This document shows positions 35,125-43,574 of a stretch of 64,000 bases of DNA, in pieces. The translations under genes were made by a program, and so were the position numbers. This stretch comes from Trichocoleus desertorum ATA4-8-CV12 (GTDB taxonomy: Bacteria > Cyanobacteriota > Cyanobacteriia > FACHB-46). The notes beneath the pieces were generated by a model. The model had not been told where the DNA came from. It worked only from the letters and a program-made list of their open reading frames with translations, and did not search any database. How positions within the stretch are numbered: the first letter of the stretch is position 1; each line of letters begins with the position of its first letter. The DNA is taken from assembly GCA_019358975.1 (NCBI GenBank), contig JAHHIL010000002.1, positions 186,001-250,000 on the forward strand, read 5' to 3'.

Positions 35125-36804
35125 ATGACCAGCGGGTACATCTTAATTGTGGCAATTTTGGTATTAGGAGGTGTGATTGCAACGGTTGGCGATCGCATCG
35201 GTACTCGTGTCGGTAAAGCGCGGCTCAGCCTCTTCAATCTGCGGCCCCGGAAGACAGCGGTTCTAGTCACAATTGCGACGGGTGGCATTATTTCTGCCTC
35301 GACTCTCGCGATCTTATTTACTGTCAGTGAGCAACTGCGAACCGGGGTTTTTGAGCTAGGCAAGATCCAATCAAGCTTGTCAGAAGCGCGAGGAGATTTA
35401 GAACAAACAAGAAACCAAAAAAAACAAGTCGAGCAAGAACTCACCAAAGCTCGCGCAGAGCAAGTTTCGGCTCAGCAACGGCTCGATCGGATCAATTTAT
35501 TTCTGAAAGCCGCGATCGCTAGACAATCTACCACAGAAGCACAGCTCAACCGTACTCAAACCCAGCTCAGCCGAGTGGAGGTGGAGAGAGCGCGCACAGA
35601 AGCACAGCTCGATCAAACCCAGAGCCAGCTTAGTCGAGCTGAAGATGAAAAGTCGCGCATCGAAGCTGTAAAAAACCGTACCGAAGCAGAATTGAGCCGT
35701 ACGCAAAACCAGCTCAGCTCAGTTTCTCGGCAAGCCACTGGTCTGCGTTCAGAAATTACCAGACTTGATAATGAACGCAAAAAATTAATTGAAGAAACCC
35801 GAGACCTAGAAATCCAGCAAGCTGATTTAGAGAAAGCAGTCCAAACTTTACAGCAGTATTACCAGTACTACCAAGCACGCTACGAATCCTTGAGGCAAGG
35901 AAATGTGGCGCTCTTCCGGGGGCAAGTGTTATCAGCAGGTGTAGTGCGAATTGTGGGCAGCACAGGAGCCCAGCAAGCGGTAGACCGACTATTGCGAGAA
36001 GCTAACCGCAACGCCAGTAAACTAACGCGCCCCGGGATCAACCAAGACAGCGAACAAATCATTCAAATTACTCGCTCGGAAGTGGAGCAACTCGCAGACC
36101 AGATTGAAGACGGTCGAGATTACGTCGTCCGCATTTTATCGGCTGGCAACTATGTGCTAGGAGAAAAAAACGTTCAGGTAGTTGCTAGTGTCACCCCAAA
36201 CCAAGTTGTGTTTCTATCTGGGGATGTCATTGCTGCTGCTTCCGTTGATCCTTCTACGATGAGTGAAGCTGATATTCAAAGGCGGATTGAACTGCTGCTA
36301 GCTGCAACAGAATTTCGGGCGCGAGGGGCAGGGGTCTTGGCTGAAGGAGTCCAGGTTGCGGCAGTGGGTACTAGTGTCACCGCCATTCTTAACTTTGCTG
36401 AACAGCTAAAACAGTATCGGCAACCGTTAGATTTGAGGGTAGTCACTACCGATGTCACCTATACCGCAGGGCCGCTTCGAGTAGAGTTGTTGGCGATTCA
36501 GAATGGTCAAGTTGTGCTGAGCACTAGCCGGGAGATTCCGCAGTCACCCCGTCCCACTCCCAACAATAGTTCACCATCGGCACCTAGCCCTCCAACTCCT
36601 GCACCTAGCCCTCCAACTCCTGCACCTAGCCCTCTGGTGCCTGCACCTAGCCCTCCCACTCCTACGTCAGAAAATGGCTTAACTGAAGAGGAAGATGATG
36701 CTGATGCCGACACTCAAAATTCAGCCCCAACTCCTACAGGCAATCCTGCTCCTCAACCATCGGATTCTCCTGATCTTCCCTTCTTCGGTCCTGACGATTT
36801 TTAA
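35125..36804 (+). CDS. DUF3084 membrane-anchored coiled-coil protein
   Basis: A 559-residue protein of the cyanobacterial DUF3084 family. Two N-terminal hydrophobic segments (YILIVAILVLGGVIATVGD and AVLVTIATGGIISASTLAILF) flank a conserved cytoplasmic loop RIGTRVGKARLSLFNLRPRKTA. A coiled coil with 14-residue pseudo-repeats (TEAQLNRTQTQLSR, TEAQLDQTQSQLSR, TEAELSRTQNQLSS) spans about 110-230, then a globular DUF3084 domain (about 245-450). A Pro-rich tail of four PAPSPPT-like heptapeptides (from 36580) and an acidic end follow. Function unknown; the cytoplasmic coiled coil suggests a scaffold. It is followed by a RuvX-like gene with an 80-base gap, a pairing that I recall in other cyanobacteria. 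Confidence 0.85.
   Translation: MTSGYILIVAILVLGGVIATVGDRIGTRVGKARLSLFNLRPRKTAVLVTIATGGIISASTLAILFTVSEQLRTGVFELGKIQSSLSEARGDLEQTRNQKKQVEQELTKARAEQVSAQQRLDRINLFLKAAIARQSTTEAQLNRTQTQLSRVEVERARTEAQLDQTQSQLSRAEDEKSRIEAVKNRTEAELSRTQNQLSSVSRQATGLRSEITRLDNERKKLIEETRDLEIQQADLEKAVQTLQQYYQYYQARYESLRQGNVALFRGQVLSAGVVRIVGSTGAQQAVDRLLREANRNASKLTRPGINQDSEQIIQITRSEVEQLADQIEDGRDYVVRILSAGNYVLGEKNVQVVASVTPNQVVFLSGDVIAAASVDPSTMSEADIQRRIELLLAATEFRARGAGVLAEGVQVAAVGTSVTAILNFAEQLKQYRQPLDLRVVTTDVTYTAGPLRVELLAIQNGQVVLSTSREIPQSPRPTPNNSSPSAPSPPTPAPSPPTPAPSPLVPAPSPPTPTSENGLTEEEDDADADTQNSAPTPTGNPAPQPSDSPDLPFFGPDDF
36580..36663 (+). repeat. Four 21-bp tandem units (PAPSPPT) in DUF3084 gene
   Basis: Units start at 36580, 36601, 36622 and 36643, all beginning GCACCTAGCCCT. 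The first two are identical; the third and fourth differ in the last third. It encodes a proline-rich, likely flexible linker before the acidic C terminus and is a likely site of length variation. Confidence 0.8.
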
Positions 36805-36884
36805 GGATGGCTCGTTAGAATAAAGCAGGTACTGCTGAGATGTCTGACTATTCGCTCATCCTGCTGGAAGATTATTAAAATTTC

Positions 36885-37328
36885 ATGGTCTTGAATCCTG
36901 CCCTCAATGCTGATCAGCCAATTATTTTAGGCTTTGATCCGGGCCGTCAGAAATGTGGCTTAGCTGCTATGGGGGTAGACCGCACCTTGCGTTACCACCA
37001 GGTGATTGCAGCGGATGAAGTGGTAGCAACCATTGAACAGCTCCAGAAACAATTGCCCATCTCGATTGTGGTCATGGGCGACCAGACAACTGCCAAAGAT
37101 TGGAAGCAAAAGCTGAGCAGTGATTTGTCGGACCCTTTGAGAGTTGTTTTGGTAGATGAGCGCTACAGCAGCCTAGAAGCCCGCGATCGCTACTGGAAGA
37201 TGTACCCGCCTAAAGGCCTGTATCGCTTAATTCCTCAAGGAATGCGAACTCCACCGCGATCGCTGGATGATATTGTGGCAATTTTGCTAATTGAGCGTTA
37301 TTTAGAGCGCTTAGTGGCCTCTGCTTAG
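36885..37328 (+). CDS. YqgF/RuvX-like RNase H-fold nuclease
   Basis: A 147-residue protein of the RNase H-like YqgF/RuvX superfamily, implicated in maturation of the 5' end of 16S rRNA precursor. The first catalytic Asp is in ILGFDPGRQKCGLA (residue about 18), the Glu in VVLVDERYSSLEARDRYW (about 90) and the last Asp in RSLDDIVAILLIERYL (about 130). It is more divergent than the canonical RuvX and may be a second cyanobacterial paralogue. It sits just downstream of the DUF3084 gene on the same strand and is convergent with DUF3146. Confidence 0.75.
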   Translation: MVLNPALNADQPIILGFDPGRQKCGLAAMGVDRTLRYHQVIAADEVVATIEQLQKQLPISIVVMGDQTTAKDWKQKLSSDLSDPLRVVLVDERYSSLEARDRYWKMYPPKGLYRLIPQGMRTPPRSLDDIVAILLIERYLERLVASA

Positions 37329-37336
37329 ACTTGAGT

Positions 37337-37600
37337 TTAGAGCTGGGCGCGAATCGTGAATGAGTAGTCACCACCCGGTTCTAATTGATAGTCACATTTC
37401 TCTAAGAAGCGCCCTAAGGGTTCCTGAATCAAAGCCCGTCCCAAAGAAGGCTGCACTGACAAGTTGCCTTGCCGAAAGCACCATTGAAATTGCCATTCAA
37501 ATTGATTGGCTTTGACTTCTCCCTCAATCTTGCCCTGTTGCCACGACTGATGCGTGATCCGGACATGAGCAGTGGTTTCAGGTAGACGGTTAGAACTCAC
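37337..37600 (-). CDS. DUF3146 family protein
   Basis: An 87-residue cyanobacterial protein of unknown function with the DUF3146 pattern HVRITHQSWQQGKIEGEVKANQFEWQFQW...GRALIQEPLGRFLEKC. Predicted mostly beta. It is followed on the same strand, 9 bases upstream, by another small gene, so the two probably form an operon. Convergent with the RuvX-like gene, eight bases between stop codons. Confidence 0.8.
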   Translation of the reverse strand: MSSNRLPETTAHVRITHQSWQQGKIEGEVKANQFEWQFQWCFRQGNLSVQPSLGRALIQEPLGRFLEKCDYQLEPGGDYSFTIRAQL

Positions 37601-37609
37601 AGTCTCTAA

Positions 37610-37921
37610 TTATCTCACTACAGGCTTACTAGCTACCTGGGCCTCCGCTTCCAGCACCCACAATACCAAACCTTTCGCAACCTGGGTAAAGACAACTATA
37701 TTTCCCTTAGTAACCAAGCGCGTCGCTGCTCTTTGAGCCGCCTCCAGCGAAGCAAAAAACCGGACGTAACTATAAAAGTACCCTTGATAATAAATGGCAC
37801 TCATTGGCTTGGGCATGTTGGGCAGTTGAATATGGCACCGTTTCACCAACCGTTGATCTAGGATCGCAGGCGATGTAGCAGCGCTCTCAGCCAGAAAAAA
37901 GGGATCGGAACTATCCAGCAT
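37610..37921 (-). CDS. Conserved cyanobacterial hypothetical protein (103 aa)
   Basis: A 103-residue protein, probably the first gene of a two-gene unit with the DUF3146 gene. The C-terminal half (GYFYSYVRFFASLEAAQRAATRLVTKGNIVVFTQVAKGLVLWVLEAEAQ) is predicted alpha/beta. No recognised domain. Composition is similar to that of the neighbours. Its start ATG at 37921 is preceded by AGGAGAAG, a good ribosome site. Confidence 0.65.
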   Translation of the reverse strand: MLDSSDPFFLAESAATSPAILDQRLVKRCHIQLPNMPKPMSAIYYQGYFYSYVRFFASLEAAQRAATRLVTKGNIVVFTQVAKGLVLWVLEAEAQVASKPVVR

Positions 37922-38108
37922 GAAGGCTTCTCCTGAAATGGTGGCAAACCCCTAGGCCAAATTTGATCTGTCCTGGGTACGAATTACAGTAGCCTCAAGC
38001 AATGGCTATTTCCGTTTATTTGTGCCGTCCAGTAAATGCCAATGTACCTGAGTTTGCTTAACTCAGCCAACCGTTAAAGCACAGATTTAGGCTCTCAGGA
38101 GACTTGTC

Positions 38109-38747
38109 TCAAACTTTGGTACTCACCACAGAGCGCCCATTGTAGAGACTCATGGCTTTTTCAAAGCCTTGCTTGAGACTCAGCTCTACAGCGTCTACCG
38201 TCATCTCTAGAACCTGAGTGATCACTTGAGCTTCAGTGGGGGCAAATCGGCCTAAGACGTGAGACACAGCATCCTGAGTGGCTATGTTTTCATCCTTAGG
38301 ACTACCAATGCCAATTCGCAAACGAGGGAAATTTTGGGTGCCTAGGTGAGCGATCGCTGACTTCATGCCGTTCTGCCCACCCGCCGATCCAGACAGGCGC
38401 AACCGGATTTTACCTACAGGCAAATCCATATCGTCGTAGATCACCAGCACCGACTCTGGGGGCAACTTATACCAATCCACTACAGCTCGAATCGACTGGC
38501 CCGAAAGATTCATGTAAGTCAGAGGTTTGAGCAAGCGAGTTTTATTACCTCGCACCCCTGGCCCCTCACCAAAGACACCTTGGAACTTGCGATTTTCCGA
38601 CAGTGAAATGTGCCAGGCGCGGGCGAGAGCGTCAATGGCCGCAAAACCAATATTATGGCGGGTTTGCTCGTATTTAGCGCCCGGATTTCCGAGTCCCACA
38701 ATTAATTGCGGCACCACCAGTTTGGGTGTCGAAGTAGCCTCTGTCAT
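38109..38747 (-). CDS. pth: Peptidyl-tRNA hydrolase
   Basis: A 212-residue enzyme that hydrolyses the ester bond of peptidyl-tRNA released from stalled ribosomes. The catalytic His and Asn residues are in VGLGNPGAKYEQTRHNIGFAAIDAL near residue 15-32, Asp in IYDDMDLPVGKIRLR near 106 and Asn in SAGGQNGMKSAIAHLG near 127. The length is normal. It is part of the conserved cyanobacterial cluster pth-tatA-psbH and lies 50 bases from tatA on the same strand. Confidence 0.95.
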   Translation of the reverse strand: MTEATSTPKLVVPQLIVGLGNPGAKYEQTRHNIGFAAIDALARAWHISLSENRKFQGVFGEGPGVRGNKTRLLKPLTYMNLSGQSIRAVVDWYKLPPESVLVIYDDMDLPVGKIRLRLSGSAGGQNGMKSAIAHLGTQNFPRLRIGIGSPKDENIATQDAVSHVLGRFAPTEAQVITQVLEMTVDAVELSLKQGFEKAMSLYNGRSVVSTKV

Positions 38748-38799
38748 TTGCTTTCAATCACTAATCTTTCGGCACTCAATCTTTCGGCTAGTGGTTCAG

Positions 38800-39120
38800 C
38801 TAGCTAGTCACTTCGTCTGAAGCGGCAGCTGTTACTGCCTCATTTGCTTCTGCCTGGGTCGCTGTCTCGGAAGCGGCTGGCGAGAGCGCAGGCTGAGTTG
38901 GAGGTTCTAGTTTGGCCTCCATTGGCTCAGTCACAATCTGCTCTAACCGTTCAGCTTCCCGCTTAAATTCATTCTCGAACTCTTTAGAGGCGTCTTGAAA
39001 GCCCCGAATCGCCTTTCCTAAGCTCCGACCGATCTCTGGCAACTTCTTTGGCCCAAAAATCAGCAAAGCCAAAGCCATAATCAGCGCCATCTCCGGTAGG
39101 CCGATGCCAAAAATATTCAC
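38800..39120 (-). CDS. tatA: Twin-arginine translocation subunit TatA/E
   Basis: A 106-residue membrane protein of the Sec-independent Tat pathway, which exports folded proteins across the plasma and thylakoid membranes. The N-terminal transmembrane helix and hinge (GIGLPEMALIMALALLIFGPKKLPEI) and the amphipathic helix (GRSLGKAIRGFQDASKEF) are canonical. A glutamate- and alanine-rich C-terminal tail (from about residue 65) is longer than usual. It precedes pth on the same strand. Confidence 0.93.
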   Translation of the reverse strand: MNIFGIGLPEMALIMALALLIFGPKKLPEIGRSLGKAIRGFQDASKEFENEFKREAERLEQIVTEPMEAKLEPPTQPALSPAASETATQAEANEAVTAAASDEVTS

Positions 39121-39209
39121 GCCAGTTCCTCCTAGTCAAATCCCGGACGGCTCAGTTCTTCTCTGGAGCATTGCCCAGAAATTTGGCCTTCCTTTAGTAT
39201 AAAGCCAAC

Positions 39210-39231
39210 AAAAAACCCGGTCGAAACCGGG
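39210..39231 (-). terminator. Terminator after psbH
   Basis: On the minus strand CCCGGT (39226-39231) and ACCGGG (39216-39221) flank the loop TTCG, an especially stable tetraloop, followed by TTTTTTG. It lies 44 bases past psbH and separates it from tatA. Confidence 0.8.
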
Positions 39232-39274
39232 AACATCTAGATACTGAACTCTAAGCCCTAGGCACGCAATGGCA

Positions 39275-39478
39275 CTAGCCGCCTAAGCTTCTCCAGTCTA
39301 CATCGACGTTTTCAATCAACAACGAGGAATTGTAAACCTGCAAGATGATCAGTAAGAAGACAAAAAATAGCAGCATAAAAACGCCCATTAGCGGCGTGGT
39401 ACCCCAACCGGGCGCGACCTTACCGTATTCAGAATTCAAAGGCTTGAGAACATCTCCCAACCAAGTGCGTTGAGCCAT
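39275..39478 (-). CDS. psbH: Photosystem II reaction-centre protein H
   Basis: The 67-residue PsbH subunit, which stabilises PSII and the QB site. The N-terminal stromal segment ([19 protein letters not shown]) is followed by the single transmembrane helix ([22 protein letters not shown]) and a short lumenal tail. Length and sequence match cyanobacterial PsbH, which lacks the N-terminal phosphorylation extension of plants. A strong terminator follows. In many cyanobacteria psbN lies divergently just upstream; here it lies 2.6 kb away. Confidence 0.97.
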   Translation of the reverse strand: MAQRTWLGDVLKPLNSEYGKVAPGWGTTPLMGVFMLLFFVFLLIILQVYNSSLLIENVDVDWRSLGG

Positions 39479-40020
39479 GGGTCACCTGTATGTGGATCTC
39501 GACAGAACTTTTTAATGCTTAGTAATTAAGACTTTAGCAGAATCTGGAAGCATAAAAAAACTCGACTATCGTACCAACTCCGAAAACAGAGCTTTAACTA
39601 ACTTCACATTCTGAAGTGAGAGAATTTTATCGTAGCTCGAAGCCAACGTTTGAGTCGGTTGCAAGCGGCACAGCGATTGGGAGAGGGGAGCCGAGCGGAG
39701 TCCAACAGATCTGGGCAAAACAGCAGCGTGTTTGTAATTGCAGGAGAGAATGTCCCCTTCTACTCGCAAGCGATCGCTGATTCGTGCTCTAAAAGGGGTG
39801 CACTATCTGAGAAAGCTCAGAACTGGGGGGCGATTGCTTGCGGGAGTATGTCACCTTTGCGAGCGAGTATTTGTACTTGTAGCTTGAAATGCTCTACTTA
39901 CAAGCATTCAGCTACCTCGTTGCACTAACACTCAAGTTATGCACCTTCCAAAGTGACATGCACCCATCGCTTGCTCTATAGATATTTAACTAACGCAAGT
40001 TTCCTAACCAACACAAATCA
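39479..40020. other. psbH upstream region with a possible IS605-end fragment
   Basis: A 540-base stretch without a supportable gene. It contains the psbH promoter near 39479-39550 and a 13-base sequence identical to the right end of the TnpB element (GGGAGTATGTCAC at 39842-39854, plus strand), here without the matching upstream hairpin. A + frame (39650-39928) looks accidental: it lacks a ribosome site and has no family pattern. This suggests the region has hosted other insertions. Confidence 0.45.
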
Positions 40021-41970
40021 ATGTTCATCAAGAGTTTTAGGCTACTCAACTACAAGTCCTATATAGATTCTGAATTATTAGAATTTGGCCCTGGCCTTAA
40101 TATAATAATTGGACAAAATAACTCAGGGAAAACAGCGCTTCTAGAAGCTTTAACACTTAGGCTTACAAGTACTCCAAATCGCAGTATAAAAAAACTGCCA
40201 AATCGTTTCTCGAAACTTGAGCAACCATCTAATGCTGATATCACTTTAGCTCTGGATAAAAATGAACTACGTGAATTTTTAGAACAAGTACAATCTCCAC
40301 TGTGCCTGCCTGAACCCGGAGGTGAAAGTTGGAACGCAAACCTAGAGACAGTTAGTAGCTTGATAGGCTCTTTTTAAAAGTGGCTAAATGAGCCAAATTC
40401 AATAAGATGGGAATTAACCCTCTCTAGCGACCTTAGAGGCGAAATAGAAGCAGGGAAAATCACACAGAATCTTCTGTTCAATTTTTATTCTCACGCTGAC
40501 TTACCAAATGTCGATGAAAATGAAAATTACTCGTATATTGAGTTCTTCAATGATAACTATGCTGGACTCTATGTAGGTCCTGTATATATACATCAAACTT
40601 CTTGGGAGGTGCCCGACTATAGTGAGTGGGTTGACTATCATATTCTTAAGGGAAGTTATAAATTAGCTATATCATATCAAGTGTTTGAGCTGTTTAGAAA
40701 TAGAATCTATCGTTTTTACGCTGAGCGATTGAATGTCGGAATTTGCGGTTATACAGGTAGTGCTGATCTCAAGCCAGATGCGTCTAATCTTGCAGAAGTC
40801 ATTCATTTACTGCCGAATAAAAATCCCTCAAAGTTTTCATTGCTAAATAGATTCCTCTCAGATGTATTCCCACATATAGAATACGTTTCTTCGATTGAGA
40901 AAGAAGATTCTAAAGTTGAAATTAGGTTGTGGACGATAGAAGCAGCACGTGAAGGTAGGGAAGATCTAACATTCCCGCTTTCAGATTGTGGAACTGGAAT
41001 TAGTCAAGTTTTGGCAATTCTCTACGTTGTTATAACATCACAACTGCCAAGAACAATTATTATTGATGAGCCTCAATCCTTTCTACATCCTGGAGCCGCC
41101 AAAAAGCTGATCGAGATTCTAAAAGAATTTCCACAGCATCAGTATTTCATTGCCACTCATTCACCAATGCTGATTACAGCCGCTAATCCAGCTCGGATCA
41201 TCAAGCTTTCTTATGATGGCTGTGAAACAAAAGCATCTATTATCTATCCTGATGAAACCACTGAGCAGCGTTCTATCTTAGCTGAAGTTGGAGTTAGATT
41301 ATCTGATGTCTTCGGAGCAGATAACATTTTGTGGGTAGAGGGGCCGACTGAGGAGCAGTGTTTTCCCCTGATCCTAGAAAAAGTTGCAAAAAGAATACTT
41401 AGAGGAACTGTAATTTTATCTGTTAAAAATACAGGCGACTTAGAAGGGAAAAATTCTCGTCTGATCTTTGATATCTATGACAAGCTGAGCGGCGGCAGCA
41501 GTTTATTTCCACCTGCCATCGGCTTTATTCTCGATCGTGAAGGCAAGACTAAGCAGCAAATGGAGGATCTTAAGCGACGAAGCTCTAACGCAATTGAATT
41601 CTTGCCCAGACGGATGTATGAGAACTACTTACTTATTTCTAAGGCCATTACTGATGTAATCAATAAAAACGATCCATTACGGGAAAGTTTGCTGGTTGAG
41701 CAAGAGGTGCAGGAATGGATTGATCAAAAAAGGCAAGCTGGAGACTATATAAAAAGTGCAAACCCAGAGAACCTATCCGAATCTGAATGGTTTGAGAGAG
41801 TAGATGCATCTAAGCTCCTCAAGGATCTCTTCATCACTCTATCTGAAGCAAGGGTTCAATTTTCAAAACCTAAGCACTCTTATGAACTCACGTCTTGGAT
41901 AGTTAACCACCAACCTGAGCGTTTCTTAGATCTAGCGAAATTCCTTGAAGGAAGGCTGGATAGCGCTTAG
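40021..41970 (+). pseudogene. OLD-family ATP-dependent nuclease, interrupted by one stop codon
   Basis: Reads as one 649-codon frame except for a TAA at 40375-40377, so the gene looks inactivated by a single substitution; both parts share the same phase and nothing else is broken. The N terminus is an ABC-type AAA domain with Walker A LNIIIGQNNSGKTALLEAL (about 25-45). After the stop come the ABC-signature-like SDCGTGISQVLA, Walker B TIIIDEPQSFLHPG and FIATHSPMLITAANPARII. The TOPRIM nuclease domain follows with VEGPTEEQCFPLIL and FILDREGKTK, whose acidic residues look intact. Members such as the P2 OLD protein and GajA act in phage defence. AT-rich, lacking HIP1, and inserted between psbH and psbN, it is probably foreign. 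A sequencing error at the stop codon cannot be excluded. Confidence 0.85.
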
Positions 41971-42058
41971 CCAGTAGGTTGTTCACCACGTGCTGCGATC
42001 GCGAAACAACAACCTTACCCGACTAAAATGATGGGTCATCGCCTGGGCATGTAATGAA

Positions 42059-42087
42059 TTGTTTCTAAATATGTTACGGAATATTAT
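42059..42087 (+). promoter_or_regulatory. Candidate promoter of psbN
   Basis: TTGTTT (42059-42064) and TATTAT (42082-42087) are separated by 17 bases, a sigma-70-type arrangement, and end 34 bases before the psbN ATG. Confidence 0.5.
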
Positions 42088-42121
42088 CATAGAGAAACAG
42101 TCCTCATAATCGAGCGAACTC

Positions 42122-42253
42122 ATGGAACCCGCAGCCGTTCTTAGCATTTCTGTTTGTGCCGTCGTCATTGCCATTACTGGCCTTTCAATCTATACCTCCT
42201 TTGGCCCTCCCTCTAAAGAATTGAGCGATCCCTTTGAAGACCACGAAGATTAG
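42122..42253 (+). CDS. psbN: Photosystem II assembly protein PsbN
   Basis: A 43-residue protein that promotes assembly of the PSII reaction centre. The sequence (EPAAVLSISVCAVVIAITGL, then IYTSFGPPSKELSDPFEDHED) is unmistakable PsbN: one N-terminal transmembrane helix and the conserved FGPPSKELxDPFEDHED tail. It is transcribed divergently from psbH as in other cyanobacteria, but 2.6 kb away because of the inserted OLD gene. Confidence 0.95.
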   Translation: MEPAAVLSISVCAVVIAITGLSIYTSFGPPSKELSDPFEDHED

Positions 42254-42557
42254 AGTTTGCTAGAGGAGTCAGACGGTGCTGAGTTCTCGATTGCACAAAC
42301 AATTACCCGAAGCTGGCCTGCTCTTGCAGGCTCATTTTTTTAATTCTCTAAAGTTCGTTTCCTTGGAGTTGCCTCTAGGAACTCCCAAAAATGCGATCGC
42401 CCACTCCTGTCCTAGATCTGCCTCATTCAGTAGAAATACCAGTACCTTGATGAGAAGTTAACGATTAAGCCTGAGGATGGTACGGAGTTCTCTTTTTAAC
42501 TCAAAGCGTTACGCTCTGGTATAAATAGTGCACCGCTAGCCAATGAGCTAGACGCTA
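42254..42557. other. Intergenic stretch downstream of psbN
   Basis: About 300 bases without a gene I can support. A small + frame (42276-42461) lacks any family pattern. A hairpin-like CTGGCCTGCTCTTGCAGG occurs near 42312. It probably includes the psbN 3' end and the promoter of the downstream TPR gene. Confidence 0.35.
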
Positions 42558-43574
42558 ATGGGTGATTTTGTGAATGAGCAAGGAACTCTTTCTGCAACAA
42601 CCAATTGGAGTCAGAGTTCCGAACTAGCTGTAGAGAGTCCTCAACAACTACTCGCAGAAAATTTACTCAGGCAAGGAGTGGAGCAACTCCAGGCCAATCA
42701 TCTGGAGGCTGCATTACCACTGTGCTACGAAGCTCTCAACTTGTATCAGAGTCTGCAAGACGTTAGAGGGATCGCTCAGGCATTGGGCAGCCTCAGCAGC
42801 GTTCACTATGCTCTGGGCGAATATGGCAAAACGATTGAATTTGCTCAGCAACGACTGGCGATCGCACGGCAACTAGACGATCAGCGGGGTGAAGGACAAG
42901 CACTCGGGCATTTAGGAAATGCCTATCGCCACGTTAAGGATCACACCAAAGCCATTGAGTACTCGCATCAAAGCTTACTAGTGGCTCAAGAAATTCAAGA
43001 CCGTCGAGCTGAAGTTGCAGCTCTGAACAATTTAGGATTGGCCTACAAGACCTTAGGGGATTGTATGAAAGCCATTGAGTACCAGCAGCAAAGCTTACAA
43101 GTTTCGCGAGAACTTCAAGACGAAAAAATTGAAGGGCAAGTTCTGCGAAATCTAGGTAATGCTTACTACGCTCTGGGCAACTACACCGAAGCAATTGAAT
43201 ACTACGAACAGCGCTTAGCAATTGCCCAGGCCGCTCAAGACCACAAAACCGAGGGTCAGGTTTTAAGAAATTTGGGTAGTGCTTATGCCGCCCTGGAGAA
43301 TTACGCTAAAGCCGTTGAGTATTTGCAACGACGACTCGCGATCGCTCAGGCAGTCCAAGACTACCGAGGGATTGAGCAATCTCTGGGTAGTTTGGGAGTG
43401 GCGTACGAAGCCTTAGGTAACTATGCCAAAGCGGTGGAACATTACGAGCAACGCTTAGCGATCGCGCGGCAACTACACGACCCTCAAGCAGAGCGTCAAG
43501 CCCTGGGTAGCCTCAAAATGGCTTGTTATGCCTTGGGGGACTACGCTAAAGCTGTGGAATATTCTATGGTCTAG
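42558..43574 (+). CDS. TPR-repeat protein (seven to eight 40-residue repeats)
   Basis: A 338-residue protein built from 40-residue repeats of the kinesin-light-chain-like or LGN/Rapsyn type (YGKTIEFAQQRLAIARQLDDQ, YAKAVEHYEQRLAIARQLHDPQ, NNLGLAYKTLGDCMKAIEYQQQ). It forms a superhelical scaffold; partner unknown. No membrane or catalytic domain. HIP1 octamers code for LAIA in repeats at 42858, 43338 and 43458, exactly in register with the 120-bp unit. It ends 4 bases inside the convergent DUF362 gene (TAG/CTA overlap). Confidence 0.85.
   Translation: MGDFVNEQGTLSATTNWSQSSELAVESPQQLLAENLLRQGVEQLQANHLEAALPLCYEALNLYQSLQDVRGIAQALGSLSSVHYALGEYGKTIEFAQQRLAIARQLDDQRGEGQALGHLGNAYRHVKDHTKAIEYSHQSLLVAQEIQDRRAEVAALNNLGLAYKTLGDCMKAIEYQQQSLQVSRELQDEKIEGQVLRNLGNAYYALGNYTEAIEYYEQRLAIAQAAQDHKTEGQVLRNLGSAYAALENYAKAVEYLQRRLAIAQAVQDYRGIEQSLGSLGVAYEALGNYAKAVEHYEQRLAIARQLHDPQAERQALGSLKMACYALGDYAKAVEYSMV

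Noticed and set aside
34710-35447. Minus-strand 245-residue frame over ntcA 3' end and DUF3084 start
   Set aside because: It overlaps two strong genes on the other strand and has no domain.
39953-39965. Minus-strand GGGTGCATGTCAC resembling the TnpB right end
   Set aside because: Only 11 of 13 bases match and there is no hairpin; likely chance.
40375-40377. Programmed frameshift or recoding at the OLD gene stop (TTTTTAAAAG)
   Set aside because: The upstream and downstream parts are in the same frame, so a frameshift would not bypass the stop.
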